Shown piece after piece: positions 32,181-45,346 of a stretch of 64,000 nucleotides of DNA. The position numbers and the translations under genes are program-made. Below the pieces are notes generated by a model, which saw nothing but the letters and a program-made list of their open reading frames with translations, was not told the origin of the DNA and searched no databases. Numbering within the stretch: position 1 is the stretch's first letter; the number at the start of each line of letters is the position of its first letter. Source of the DNA: Antedon mediterranea. Its lineage: Eukaryota > Echinodermata > Crinoidea > Comatulida > Antedonidae. The DNA lies in contig NC_092670.1 in the NCBI RefSeq assembly GCF_964355755.1, forward strand, positions 7,465,001-7,529,000, written 5' to 3'.

Positions 32181-34277
32181 GGTGTCAGATGAAATCGGTC
32201 GCGATAAAATCAACTTCCGGTATTTTGTATGGCGCGCCGCTAGAGCTGTACCTTTGATGATATCGGTCGCGTTTGAAATCGGTCGCGTTTGAAATCGGTC
32301 GCGCTATTTTGTATGGATCGAGCGGGATGCATGCTGAGCGGGATATACATTTTTCGTTTATATAGTTAATTGATATTTTTTAGGAACTAGATTATTTATG
32401 TGGATATTTTTGACTTGGTTAATAAATATTTATTATCAATCATTAAATTAATTTTTTTTTTGTATTTCACAGGTCTTGGAGAAGGACTGTGTCTTTTCAA
32501 AATGGCCATTTCTAAACACGTTTAAATATTATATTAGGCATAATGTTATATTAGGCATATAATAATTTACCTAGGACCACAATGGAAATTTAGGACCACA
32601 CTGGAAATAAGTTTGCCGTCTGGGTACTTTTTTTGTGTTTTTATCCTATTGATTTTATATCAGAATAAAGAAATAAAAATAAAAATAAAATACCTCTATT
32701 TATATGTACTGTAATTAATATATTATATAGAGAATATACGTCTGTCGTGTCTGTTATTATGCAAACAATTACGTAAAAGAGAACAATTTATTTAAAAACA
32801 ATAATTGTTACAATATAGCCCGTAAAGCCAGCGTATCCATTTTTATACTTATGCATATATGTGGCAGATTATATCATATCCATGTCGTTAACAACATACT
32901 ATTCGATCACCTTATTTTTATTTCTATCCGTTATGTAGGATAATATTAAGTATATAATGATTATTGTTGAGGCAAATCACGTGTATATTTTTATTTCTAA
33001 TGTTTAAAATAGTTTTTAGTAAAATGATCATTATATGCGGATGGTTAAAAGGCGAGTTACTGAAATAAACCCCCGAATAAGCCATATCGACGGAGATGCG
33101 CCTTCGATGATAGTGAAGCTGTTTCCTCTAACAATACGTTATTTTGCTGACGGGGTTTCCCCTTTTTAAAAAACACGCACTTGTTAGTGTGCCAACTCAT
33201 GGACAAAACACATACGATCGTTGTCCATGGCGGCGAGATAAAGATGACGTCTATTACTAATAACCATACGTTTGAAACGTCTATAGGCCTCCTGCACGTG
33301 TTTTTGTGAAACGATTCAATGAGCTATAGATGCTCGACGCGATTATGAGATTATGTTCATTCATTCATTATTAGCCTTTAAAATCGAAATACATTTAAAA
33401 CATAGGTAACAAAATCAAGACACGTGGAAATCTAAGGAGGCAAGGATAAGCAAAATCAATTAAAGTCGCTGTAGCTAACAGGCTTGCTATATATCCATAA
33501 TAATTCCGAAAAAAGTACTGTTTCTATAATTTGACAGTATGATTTATATATAATTTACGTAAATACGTCGGCGATACTATAGATTTTAATTTGAATATCT
33601 TTTATTTCTTCATTTATAATAATCATTTAATGTAAATAATTAAGTAAGTGCAACTCAGTGTCTCGCATTCATACGCCGTTTAGTAAATCTAGGCCTAAAT
33701 GTTTAAATATCAGTGCAGATTACCTCTTTGAGAATCGTGTTCACCTTTATCTATCATTGTACATCATACTCATAGTCCTACTGTAGGCCGGTAGAATGAT
33801 TTATAACGGCATATTATCTATATATTTTATTAATATCCTAAAACCATACGTAATTGTGTGCATAATAAAAGACACGACAGACGTATATTCTCTATATAAT
33901 ATATTAATTACAGTACATATAAATAGAGGTAAATAATTATATGCCTAATATAACATTATGCCTAATATAATATTTAAACGTGTTTAGAAATGGCAATTTT
34001 GAAAAGACACAGTCCTTCTCCGAGACCTGTGAAATACAAACAAAAATTAATTTAATGATGGATAATAAATTAAATCTATATAAACGAAAAATGTATATCC
34101 CGCTCTAGCATGCATCCCGCTCGATCCATTCAAAATAGCGCGACCGATTTCAAACGCGACCGATATCATCAAAAGTATAGCTCTAGCGGCGCGCCATACA
34201 AAATACCGGAAGTTGATTTTATCGCGACCGATTTCAAACGCGACCGATTTCAGACGCGACCGATTTCATCGTAAACC
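32181..34277. mobile_element. 2.1-kb inverted-repeat element with 8-bp target duplication
   Basis: The 8-mer GGCTACCC flanks both sides (32173-32180 and 34278-34285). The ends are GGTGTCAGATGAAATCGG on the left and the near-matching reverse complement CCGATTTCATCGTAAACC on the right. The subterminal regions carry several copies of CGCGACCGATTTC in inverted orientation. The arms match for ~600 bp (32181-32781 and 33855-34277), including GGCGCGCC, TATATCCCGCT and GACACGACAGACGTATA. The ~1.07-kb centre has no transposase frame. It is a non-autonomous element of hAT or foldback type, superfamily uncertain. Confidence 0.85.
32572..32690 (+). mobile_element. Short retroposon insertion in the left arm of the 2.1-kb element
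   Basis: About 115 bp are present in the left arm and absent from the right arm. The block ends in an A-rich tail (AATAAAGAAATAAAAATAAA) and is bounded by TACCT-type repeats (TTTACCT before, AATACCT after). It includes two copies of TAGGACCACA.TGGAAAT. This looks like a target-primed insertion of a short retroposon. Confidence 0.6.
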
Positions 34278-34737
34278 GGCTACCCTATATGCCAAGCAAC
34301 TAGGCCAGGTACAAGACCATATACTGTAATAATCACTAGCTATGACAACTATGATGGCTAGCTACTAGCCTACACTATTCTAGCCAAGCACTCTCTCTGT
34401 ATTGATTAGTATTCACCTCTTTTAATTATTCTGTTCTGTCGGTGTCTGGTTTACAAATGTTGATTTTGTTTTAAAATTACTTGAAAATGTCAAAATTATT
34501 TAATAACGTAAAAAAAAAAAGGTCACCATAATAATGCACTTTTTAAATTTTGTCAATTGTTTGTATGACCTACTAGGAAAAGATATATAGGCCTAGGCCT
34601 ACAATTTTTCAAGAGAATTTAAACATTTTTGTAATCATTTTATTATCTCTCTGTAAGTTTGTGCTATTATACATTTATGCTATATAAACATTTCTGTACT
34701 AAATGTGTTGATTTTGTTTTTCTCCTGACATCACAGC

Positions 34738-34807
34738 CACTTTTCAAGATGAAACACTTCACTAGAATGCAGCTTACAGTTGTAATAATAACATTCTTTA
34801 AATAATG
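34738..34807 (+). promoter_or_regulatory. Putative 5' exon of the kelch gene with an 18-codon uORF
   Basis: CATCACAG at 34728-34735 could be an acceptor, and GTAAGT follows the ATG at 34805-34807. Within this short exon an upstream ATG at 34749 opens an 18-codon frame. Its TAA (34803-34805) overlaps the main ATG as TAATG. The exon is proposed only because the ATG joins in phase to the next exon at 36046. Confidence 0.35.
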
Positions 34808-37800
34808 GTAAGTTTAATTCTACTGTATTACTTTCGTGGTTAAAATCTTGCAGTTTAAAAATATGTAAGAAAGATAAATCTTTATTGTCATGATGAACAC
34901 AATTTATTGGTTAAAAATTCATTACATTTGTAAACCTTCGTTAACAAACTGTTACTTCACTTTCTATTTCCATATAGTTTACATTTATTACTAAAACATT
35001 AACACTTTGATTATTGTATTGCTAACTGTACAGTATTAACTAATTATTATAAAATATATTATTAGATAATAATTAATATTATACAGCACACAATTCAACA
35101 TACCTTGAATTTTCGACATGTTACACATGTATTCATCAGAAGAATCCTATGATGTTTATGTAGATAAGTGACTTTCTATTAACCAGCACGTATGAGCTTT
35201 CATTCGAATGTACAGTATTACTAACTATATTCTGTCTGTATATAATAATTGTGTTTTTTCCGATAATTAAAAATATTATAATTTTGTGTAGTTTGTATGT
35301 ACCTTATTTCTGTAGTACAGTTTTTATCTTCATTTCCGTACATTCATACATTGGCTGAATTTCCATAATATTACTATGTATTGATATTGTTGTAGGACTC
35401 TGAATACTGACCATTAAAAACTGAATTTGACAATCACAACCCTTAAGTACATTCACACTTCAGAGGACGATTGATGTCACTATGGCAACAAATGTGAACT
35501 AATTGAGTTGGTACACAGACTGTGATTAGTAGTTTTATTATTACTTACATCTAATAGAAAATCTATTTTCAGAATTTAGAATAATAATAATAATACATTA
35601 AAATAACATTTGTTTTAGATGCTTGACTCTTAATAAATTTATCTAATCTTTTTCCAGTTACTATTCAATAACCACTGCATTTTTTATTCAATTTTGCTTG
35701 TGGATAATCTGTTGCTTTTGTTGTAATCTATAAAAGAATACCTGGCCAACATCCTGGGCCAACCAAACAATCATGCCGTGCATGTAAATGTTTACTGCTA
35801 ACCTCAAAAAAATTCCAAAATCAATGATCAACTATCAATATTTAAACTCTAGAGATGGAACGAAAATTTACAATTAGTTTTTCTCACAAAAAAATAACAA
35901 AACAAATGTGCAGGTAATGATTGTTTAGGGGCATCAAAATTGCAGACATTTAAATATTTCTGCAAGCCCATGGTTATTGTTAATTTTCCAAATTCAGGCA
36001 ACTTAAGGATCAGCAAAAATTATTTTTGTTGCCAATTTCTTCCAGTCCAACTCGTCTGGCTTTACATCATCAACACCGCCAGGCCCAAGCACTAAACGTC
36101 ACTCAACATTTGTATGGACACCAGTTTTTCCTGAAAACCTTGTCACACCTTGTATGCGGAGCAAGCACGCTGCATGCTTGGTGGGCAGTTTCATCTACGT
36201 TTTTGGTGGACGTGATGCACACAGTAGTAGGAAAGACTTATGGAGGTACAACATCACAACTAATGTATGGACCAGCTTAGAATGTTTTGGAATGGCACCT
36301 CCTTTGTTACAGGATCATACAATGGTTAATCGTGATGTATGTAATAGTTTTATTAAAATTAATGTTTATTGTCAAAATAGTCAGAAAGTTTCACTTGCAT
36401 ATTATTCAAATTATAGTTTGTGTGCATGTCTGATGTTTTTGCATTTAGTACAGTATACTATTATTAGTAAAATCTACAGTGTTAATGTTAGAGGGTATTG
36501 ACAATTGTATTGACTTTTTAGCTGCAATATTTTGGTATTATCTGTGATTTTATTTAGATTTACTTTCTCAATAAAAGGTTAAATAAAGTCATTGCAGTTC
36601 AGTGTTGTAACTATATTCTAAAAGATGATATTATTTTAATACAATTTCACTGTCATATTCTCATTGTTTTGAAAAAAAGTCATTAACTATGGTATTCAAT
36701 TATTCAAATTTGCATGGCATTACCAAAAATTGTTTTGCTTCATCGTTTACTTTCATAGTACTGTAGTATATGATTATTTATTATATTAATTAATTAATTA
36801 TTTTTATCCTTTAATAGAATAAGCTATACATCTTTGGTGGCGAGCTTGGTTTTGGGTCATCAGATGAGACGGCACTATGGAGCTATGATTTACAAGAGAG
36901 GTCTTGGGCAAAAGAAGTTGGTGGCACGGATGTGAAGAAACCTCTAGGTCGACGAGGTCACACAGCGACCCTTGCCAATGATGTCATGTACATATATGGC
37001 GGCTACTTAGATTTAAAGGGGTCATCTAGTGAACTGTGGCTCTATGATTTTGGTTAGTATACAAAATAAGCTTATTATATGTTTTTTGGAATTTGCTTTT
37101 TTAGAGAGCAAAATGAGTAATGAGCAGTAAACCATCAAATGGGTGGGAAGTATTATCATTACTACCACCCTGTGTATTTCAGTTATTTTCAGTCATTCAT
37201 GTCACTCATGAACTTTTGGAAAATACAGTAGTTGAACTTTAAATTTTTTTGATTTCTGAAAAAAAACATATATTTTAAATGATTTGGTTAAAGTTTTTAA
37301 AAATTAAACAAACAATCATGTAAAATTAACATTTTAACTACCTCACTTTTTAAATAGAAATTAAGTACTAAACTCCTATAATATCTTTCTTTAGAGAGTG
37401 ATTCATGGCATATTGACTGCCTAAGTCATTTGAATGAACCTCCACCAAGACACAACCATTCTGCAGTTCTACACAACAATGCTATATGGATTTATGGTGG
37501 TTTGAGTAACCGAGTGCCCAGGGCTGACCTCTGGAAATGGGACATAGGTGTGTAGTATTGTGTTTTTACAGTATGGATTTAGTTGTATACATGGTATTAT
37601 TGATTACTCGAGTATGAATTCCTTTTATCCCATTGTTCTGACGTTTATTCTACATTGTGTGACTAACCTATTGCCCAAGGCTGACCTCTGCAAAAAATAT
37701 AGGTCTGTGTCTGAAAAGAAGTTAAATCGTGTGTAATAAATTTACCTGACAAATAAACAATTTCCCCTTGTTTTTGGCAGAAGAAATGTGTTTTTTTTTT

Positions 37801-40800
37801 ATATTTTAAACTAAAATAAAACTTCATAATACCACCCTAATTGATTATAAAGGGTCACAAAATAGCTTTAGCTATTGCTAAGATTCTATAATATATAATA
37901 ACATCAAGAAGTGATAAAATACAGTACAAATTGTATCAAAATGCCTTTTTAAATCCGCATAAATTCTACAACAAATAGAAATATGTTATAAATTGTGTGT
38001 ATATGCATCTGGTGGGTATTCAAGTCAAAAATTTCTACTACAAATAGAAATATGTTACTGTGTGTATTCAAATGGAGCTTTTGTTCCAAACGATGGTCAT
38101 AAACGATACCATTGCTAAGTGGTTTTTTATATCTTTATTCTGTTTTAAATACTAGTATTGAATTTCTTTGTAGAAAGCTTCAGTATTATTGATTTATAAA
38201 TATTATTTCTTTTTTACGTTTCTATTTGTATTTATTACTATTCAATGAAACAGGTAAAGTCGCCAGAAAAAAAATATTTTTCAACAATACATTATTAATA
38301 ATTGATATCACATTGAAGCTACACAGTGATATTAAATCTATTTTAATATCAAGTTTATCATAATTAATGATAGGTGGATTTAACATAATATTATACAGTA
38401 CTTAATTACTGTTATGCCATTTTACATGATGATAATGTTTTTTTTTTGCTATGAATATGGTCAAAAATGAAATTTAATTTTTGGTTAGAATAATAGATTT
38501 TATCAACTCAGTGTATCTATGTAAGAAATATTTCCTCCATAGTGTATCTGAAATGTTTAATATTGTGATTTGAGTGGTACAGTACTGTAGTTGAGTGATA
38601 GTTTTTGAATGAAAAGAATATTAATCAATTATCTTATGAAATAGTAGTAATGTTCCCCCTAATCTGATGCAATTGTACACAATACATAATAAAATTATTC
38701 ACCTGTTGTTTGTTTATTATCAGATTACTTGGTGGAAAAGGTACTGGACGTAGTTCTCCTTCAACGGTAGTAACATTTATTATTGACATATAATTATAGT
38801 TAATCATTCTTCTGTTGTTAATGTTTTAGATGGTAGAAGTTGGTTGAGGATTCGATTTCACCAAGGTCCAACAACACTCAGCGGTCATTCTGCATGTGTT
38901 CACAATGATTGTATGTTTATTTTTGGGGGTGAAGATGGTACAAATAATATTAGAAATGATCTGTGGACGTTCAGCTTTGGTAGGTATTCATTGTGTGTGA
39001 TGTTGAAATAATGTTATCTAAATTTGATATGATGTAATCAAGACCAGTGGCGGATCCAGGATTTTGAAATAGATTTTTCATTGATCTGTAATTTTATAAT
39101 TATACTAATTCAATATTTACATAGTACATAATGCTTTATGGAAAAAAGTAAAATAAATATTGTTATTCATTCAATCTACTGTATGTGAATTTTTTATATT
39201 GTTTAGGGTGGTCTAATTTGTCCAAAACAAGTGTAATTTGTAAATTTCAAATAAATAATATTTTGATACCTTACAATTCAATAAAAATTATTATTTTAAA
39301 ACAAATGTTTGGATGGACTTCCAAATTACTGTAGTATAAGACAGTTAAAAGGTTCATCTGCAAATTATGATACATTATTAAAAAAAATTACAAATGAATA
39401 AAATTGTTTTTGCTTTCTTTAGTGACTCAAAACTGGAGTAAAATAAGTCCGTTTCAAGGAATTCTTCCTTCCCCAAGTCTCCACCATACTCTGCTTCCTG
39501 TACTAACTCAAGTTCATCTCAATCCCAATGTGCAATACAAAGCTGTGTCTGTGCCTCACTTACAACCAAGTCAAGTATTAGAAACTGTATCACCCCCTAG
39601 ACCCTACTCATCCCCACCGGGAATTGAAAGAACCACGTCTCCTCATGGTTCAGATGTAGGCCTAGCCAGAGTGTTTCAAAACCGTGTCAAACCAACTGGA
39701 CTACTTTCACCGACAGCAGCAGCTGAATATACAGTGATAGTTAACAAAAACGTTGAGGAGGATATCTCGGATATTTTGTTTCATAGACGAAAATTAAATT
39801 TGGATGGTGCTTTAGAATCTAATGTGACGGATGAAAACGAAAACGCCACTTATAAACAACAAACTGTGTGTACTGAATGTAATCGGAGCTATGATTTAAA
39901 AGATCAATGCAATCCTTGCTATAAGTGCGGTGATGTTAATAACACTGATAGAAGATCATCTTTCAGTGATGAACATAGTAGCAACTGTCAATGTGAAGAG
40001 TTACAAATTGTGGATCTTGAAGACGATATTGACTATCAACAATTTACTGAACAAACACAGTTGCTATCAACTCAAAATCAAAGAATTATTGAAACTGATC
40101 AATCAAATGGATTCTATAACAACGGGTATGTGTCTGTTGATGATCTCCATGGCAACAAGTTTCATCACACTATTGCACAACATGGTAATAATATCCACCA
40201 GCATCTAAACGATGATAAAAAAACACATGCAGATGGAACCGAAACTTCTTTAGAAAAGGAAGACAAATTAACTACCCACCAAAGAAACGTTATACCAAAG
40301 ATTATTGAGCCATCAAAACAAAGACAATATGGACGATCAAATACAGTTAATGAAAAGAATAAACAAAATGGAAACAATGAATGGTGCTTAGCTAGAGATA
40401 AACAGGGATATTATACAAAGGAAAAACAAGTAAGTCATCTATTTTAGATTAAAAGAATTTAATTTTTAAGGCATTGAGCTGTGGCTTGAATAATTCGTAA
40501 TGGTAAAAACTGAACACATTAATCCCCAGTTACATGCCTTATATGAGGCTTATTACGTAGTGGAGCTTGCGCCAGGCAAGAATTAAACCAATGACTACCA
40601 GGATTAACACCAAGATATTTTTACATTGTTTCTATATAACATTAACAGATGCATTTAAAATACACAAACCATAGTGGTTTTAATAGTCTATGAGTGCTAG
40701 CTTACCTGGATAAATGTCCAGAGGGAGGGCTTACTGTAGATACGAAAAGAAAATGTTCATATAGCACTCCTCGACCACAAGAGAGTACAGTAGTCCGCAA

Positions 40801-41612
40801 CCACTCCCTTTACGTGGGAACGGAACACCGTCACCATTTCTTTTCGTAACATTGAACCGTTACGACATAGATTGATTGTGATACGATGTTATACATTATG
40901 TGAATTTAAAATGGTTTATTATTATAGTAGTGATTTAATGTCGTGTTATTTTAGGGTGAGAGTGTATTATGTATGTTCTTGATTGGAGGCAAGGAAGGTG
41001 GTAATAGCAATGGTATCACAGGGATCAAAACACCACTTGCTATGTGGAAATGTGGAGTAATTCCAGGTACGTAGATAACACATACCATGACATACTAATT
41101 TAGGCTAGGATTGGATTTACGAAGTTTGGGTCCAGTGTATAAAAAGTATAATTAAATTAACAATTCAATAATTTATTTTCAAACAAGCTTGATGATCATG
41201 GATCATTACAAGAAGTTTTCCATGTTGCATATAATGAAATAAATATCATAAAAAAAATCAATAATATGAGCTTAAAACTAAAGTAGGATTTACAGTACAA
41301 TCGACTTTTCCAGATCATCCCCATCTCTGTATAGACCCTGCCCTGTAATTACCCTCCTGGCTACACACCTATCTGTACTAAACCAATATTGTATAAGCTA
41401 AAGTTTTGATTTCAAGCAGAATCAAAACCACTCAAACTCAATGAATGTTCCTTTATAACATGGTTGCTACAATCATCCAATTTTTAGATATCCATTTTAT
41501 TGCCCGAATATCATTAAAACAATTAATACAGTAGTACCTTTAATTTTTTGTTATGACAGGTAAACCATCACCACAGGGAATAAGAAAAATTATGACTGAC
41601 ATGACTATCTAA
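34805..41612 (+). CDS. Kelch-repeat beta-propeller protein with long split-blade insert
   Basis: Exons: 34805-34807 (proposed ATG), 36046-36336, 36818-37052, 37395-37547, 38830-38979, 39423-40429, 40955-41066, 41560-41612 (TAA). All phases join, giving 667 residues. Five kelch blades are clear, near residues 38-79, 88-130, 145-187, 195-238 and 246-290. Each has GG after a hydrophobic strand (YVFGG, YIFGG, YIYGG, WIYGG, FIFGG) and a W some 15-25 residues later. Blade 6 begins SPSLHHTLLPV (295-305) and finishes LCMFLIGGKEGG...MWKCGV (618-647). Between them lie ~309 polar, probably disordered residues rich in N, Q, H and S, with a Cys cluster (C427, C430, C440, C443, C446, C466, C468). Kelch propellers bind protein partners; the partner is unknown and I cannot assign an orthologue. 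AATAAA lies at 41717. The 5' exon is uncertain; exons from 36046 on are secure. Confidence 0.85.
36337..38829. other. Introns of the kelch gene, AT-rich
   Basis: Apart from the listed exons, these introns are A/T-rich. A short duplication of CTACAACAAATAGAAATATG lies near 37969-38055. A small AG...GT-bounded stretch at 38722-38764 does not keep the frame and was not accepted as an exon. Confidence 0.4.
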
Positions 41613-41716
41613 ACTGCTGAATTTTGGATTTGGAAACACTACTCCAGATGCTAAAGCTGCTGTTTTTAAAACAGTAGTTGAATAATTATTAGTTTCATGA
41701 CTTCTGATAAAGAATG

Positions 41717-41722
41717 AATAAA
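41717..41722 (+). terminator. Polyadenylation signal of the kelch gene
   Basis: AATAAA lies 105 bp after the TAA stop, in GAATGAATAAAAATATT. Confidence 0.5.
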
Positions 41723-42289
41723 AATATTTTTATTTCAAATAAGTTGTATTACATTTGATACATGTAAACAAAAAATTACTACTTCAGCTAAAAAAAAAAA
41801 AAAAGTAAAAACAAATACAAGAGGCATAAACCATTGGTATTACTTCTTAGGCCTAGCTAGGCCTAGGCCTACCTTCAAACATTTACATGTAAACCTTTAC
41901 ATTCCTAATTAACATCATATAAACATCAGCATTGAGTAAAAGAAGATGAAAACAGGAGTGATAAAGATTTATAGAGTGCACATTATCATTATCTAAGCAC
42001 AGCACCACTACTTGTTCATATTTTGTATGTACAAAAACAAGCAAAGTGGTTAGATGCTCCTCCTCTCCCTTATGATATCTAGTTAGGCCCCCCAATTGAC
42101 ATCATTCATTTTGCCCTAGGTTATGATGTTGGCTTTAATTTTAATTTTACAACAGTAAAGCTACAGTTTTGTCTTTAGATGCTAACAGAACTTACCTTAC
42201 AGTCTTGTATAGGACTTGTATCAATATAAATCCAATCGATCCATTTAAATACTGATTTTTTCTTGTTTTATTGTACATCAATAATTTCT

Positions 42290-42950
42290 TTTTCCCTCCA
42301 AAATTCTGTGACAACATCTCTGTGTTCTGATTGGTTGATTGTTATTGTCTGATTTAGAGAGAGCAGAGAGATATATAGAACAAGGCAAATATGTGCCTGT
42401 CTATGAAAATCTATTTAGTATAGTATTAATTTAATTTTAACAAAGCAAATACAATTATTTGTTATATTTTATGTTCATTTCTACCTCTATGTTGAATGTA
42501 TTATTTGTTTACTTTAATTTCAATGTTTGTTTCATTTTTTCCCTCTAAAATTCTGATAACATCTCTGTGTTCTGATTGGTTGATTGTTATTGTCTAATTT
42601 GTTTAGAGCAGAGAGATAGAACAACAAGGCAAAGATATGTCTGTCTATGAAAATCTATTTAGTATAGTATTAATTTAATTTTAATGAAGCAAATACAATT
42701 ATTTATTATATTTTATGTTCATTTCTACCTCTATGTTGAATGTATGTTTACTTTAATTTCAATTGTTTTTTTATTTTGTTGCTACACTGATTGAAATATA
42801 ATTTCATATGCGACTTTTAAAAGATCAAATTTAGTAGATAGTAAAAAACCAAATGCAATTATTTATTATATTCCATGTTCATTTCTACCTCTATGTATTA
42901 TTAGTTTACTATTTATAATGTCAATGTGTTTCATTTTGTTGTGTACTAAC
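42290..42950. repeat. ~245-bp tandem duplication, two and a half copies
   Basis: Copy 1 (about 42290-42534) and copy 2 (about 42535-42777) share TCTGATTGGTTGATTGTTAT, GTCTATGAAAATCTATTTAG and TTCATTTCTACCTCTATGTT. A third partial copy (about 42778-42950) shares the last block. Confidence 0.8.
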
Positions 42951-44267
42951 AATTATTTGCTACATATAAAATTCTTTCATTTTACTTAAAATGCAATTTC
43001 TGTTTTCAGTAATTTATAATTTATTTAAAGTACTATACAGTATATTATAAACAATCATTCCATTTGTTTTTAGTTTGTAAATTATATGTTATAACTATTT
43101 AAAATTACATAATTGTAAATAAGATCTGTACATTTTTTTATTTTATTTTTTATGCCAGTGTCCACTATAGGGTTCTGAATGAAAAACAATATTTTACAAT
43201 TATTTTAAAATAAACTTTGACATACAGTTGGTTTTGTGTGGCAATATTTTACCCTTTGATCAACAATGTGATCACAGACAATTTGTTCACTTTCATTCTG
43301 ATGGAGCAGTGGACCCTGTAGTTGCCCCTAATATGGTGCATTGTGATATGAATGTATTTTTTCTTGTAAAATTCAAACTTGGTGATCATCAGGAAATATG
43401 TAGAATATTAATTTTGATTCCTAATACCATAACATTAAAACATTGCTTAAAAAATCCTTGAATTTTTTGTAAACAAAATCAAATGTGACCAGACTATAAT
43501 AATCCCGCCTAAATTCCAACATAGAGTTTGGTAAATTCATTATTACAGTCCACCAGTGTAAATTTCATACCGAAGCCTACTGGGACTATACTTTGTCGTA
43601 CATCTGTACAGTATATTGTTGCTTAAACCTTATTCACAGAAAAAAATTGTCCAAGTTCAGCCCTTTTGTAAACTCAATGTGCATCATCCTGGTGCATCCC
43701 ATAACAATGTTGGTAGCATGCGGTGATAAACTTTTCTAATCCAACGGTTAAAGAATTTGTAATAACTTTATATTTTCGTACAAAATCCAAAATGAACAAT
43801 ATAATATGTAGCTTCGAAAACAATACTGTACTTACTATGTAGTTATATAGAGCCTATATGCAAGATGTACAGTACATACAAGAAGTATTTGTAAGGTTGA
43901 TAAATTGCTATTGTGTGCAATTCTGATAATAGTGAATATTTTAAAAACGTAATACATTTGTTTTGTATTTTTTTATTTGAATAGCAAAATAAAATAAATC
44001 ATTAATTAATATATTTCTTGTATGATTACGTGTCATTTATACATTTGTTCATAATAATAATTATATACAATACATTTACAATAATAAATTCCCATTTAAT
44101 TATAAAACTCCCTAAATTTCAGTACAGTAAATGTAAACGGAGGAACATTCAGTTCAGCACTTAATTTTACAATTTTTAGGCCTGTTATGCCCTATTTCAA
44201 AATCCTGGATCCCCCACTGAAAACATACATATGAACCAATCATCTAGATATTGTGTATGTCTCCAGA

Positions 44268-44459
44268 TTAAAGGGTCTTTCACACCTGTTCTGGAACGGT
44301 TTCGGCCAGGCACCGGCATCATCACCATCAAAACGATTGTGAATGTTTCATTTTAACAACACTCCACGTGGCTATGCACCAATAGATATGTGCGTGGCCG
44401 CAAGAAAGTGGAATGTTGACGTTCAATTTGATTTGCCGGCGATGTGAAAGACCCTTTAA
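44268..44459. mobile_element. TTAA-flanked MITE
   Basis: The termini are TTAAAGGGTCTTTCACA and its exact reverse complement TGTGAAAGACCCTTTAA, 192 bp overall. TTAA at both ends would suit a piggyBac- or Kolobok-like target duplication. Confidence 0.75.
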
Positions 44460-45214
44460 TCAATACCCCAGTCAGTATTGTTTTATATACTTCATACCAG
44501 TCATTAGCAGTCTGTGAGCACATCCAGGCCTAGCTTCACTCTGGTACACACATATATTTAAACCCCATCCCAAATATTTTCCAACTTCTTATGATGAAAA
44601 TAATACCATGGCTATTCACCAATTACATATATTCTTTAGAGAGAAGGCAGTAAAGCCTTCTTAGTGGCATGAATTTAATCATGCTGTTTTAATTAACAAT
44701 ACATTTCAAACTAAGCAAGTACTGTGGTACTCTTTATGGTAATTTAGTAGCTAAAAACACCAGTACAATAGATAATACATTTAACCATGATTTTTGTGGT
44801 GAAACCTACAACTTAAGTGTATATCATTATAAATTTTAAATAATTTCTAATATAACTACAACCATACAATAAAACAAAATTCAAGTCATATTCCCTTCGA
44901 CTGTTTATATGCTCTTTTCTATTCAGTTAAAAATCATCCATACTCGTCTATTGTATTTATGTTAACAATGGACATTGTTGCTAATAATAACTTACTTGGC
45001 ACAGGAATACATAACAAATGTAGGAATTTTTATTTTTAGACTGGCACACTGAATATTATAACAAACCTATCTATTATTTAGAAACCATCATAATGGTAGA
45101 TTGTGTTTGCTTTGCAGTATCAGCACACAGGTTACATGGAATGTGTAAATAGACCACTTGTGTTTTCATCTAACCTATTCTAGCCTCTATAAATACTCTA
45201 GATTCAGGCAACAG

Positions 45215-45340
45215 TTTGGTTCCCACTAGGACGCAGAGCAAGCAATTTGACCAATCAAAAGCGATTGATTATTCTAACTGTTGCTTGTCATTGGTCAACT
45301 TGCTTGCATTTCGTCCTAGTGGGAACTTAGCTTCGGTCTC
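45215..45340. mobile_element. ~120-bp palindromic MITE in the predicted VPS41 3' UTR
   Basis: GTTCCCACTAGGACG..AGCAAGCAA.TTGACCAAT is matched by the reverse complement ATTGGTCAACTTGCTTGCATTTCGTCCTAGTGGGAAC, written here with mismatches as dots. The loop is short. It lies between the VPS41 stop (45606) and the likely poly-A signal at 45347-45352 or just past that signal, so it may or may not be transcribed. Confidence 0.7.
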
Positions 45341-45346
45341 CATCTC

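Larger units (their letters stand above)
41723..45346. other. Spacer between the convergent kelch and VPS41 genes
   Basis: This is AT-rich sequence with a ~245-bp tandem duplication (42290-42950) and a small TTAA-bounded MITE (44268-44459), both listed separately. A 77-codon open frame at 43228-43461 has no recognisable domain and no splice partner. Confidence 0.5.

Noticed and set aside
36026-36280. 84-codon frame overlapping kelch exon 2
   Set aside because: It is the wrong frame of a real exon; the neighbouring frame carries the kelch motif and joins in phase to the next exons.
38722-38764. Exon-like block (AG before, GT after, Gly-rich frame) in a kelch intron
   Set aside because: Its length (43 bp, or 17 bp with the inner donor) breaks the frame, while the flanking exons join perfectly without it.
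43228-43461. 77-codon plus frame between the kelch gene and VPS41
   Set aside because: No recognisable motif, poor flanking splice sites, and AT-rich surroundings where such frames occur by chance.
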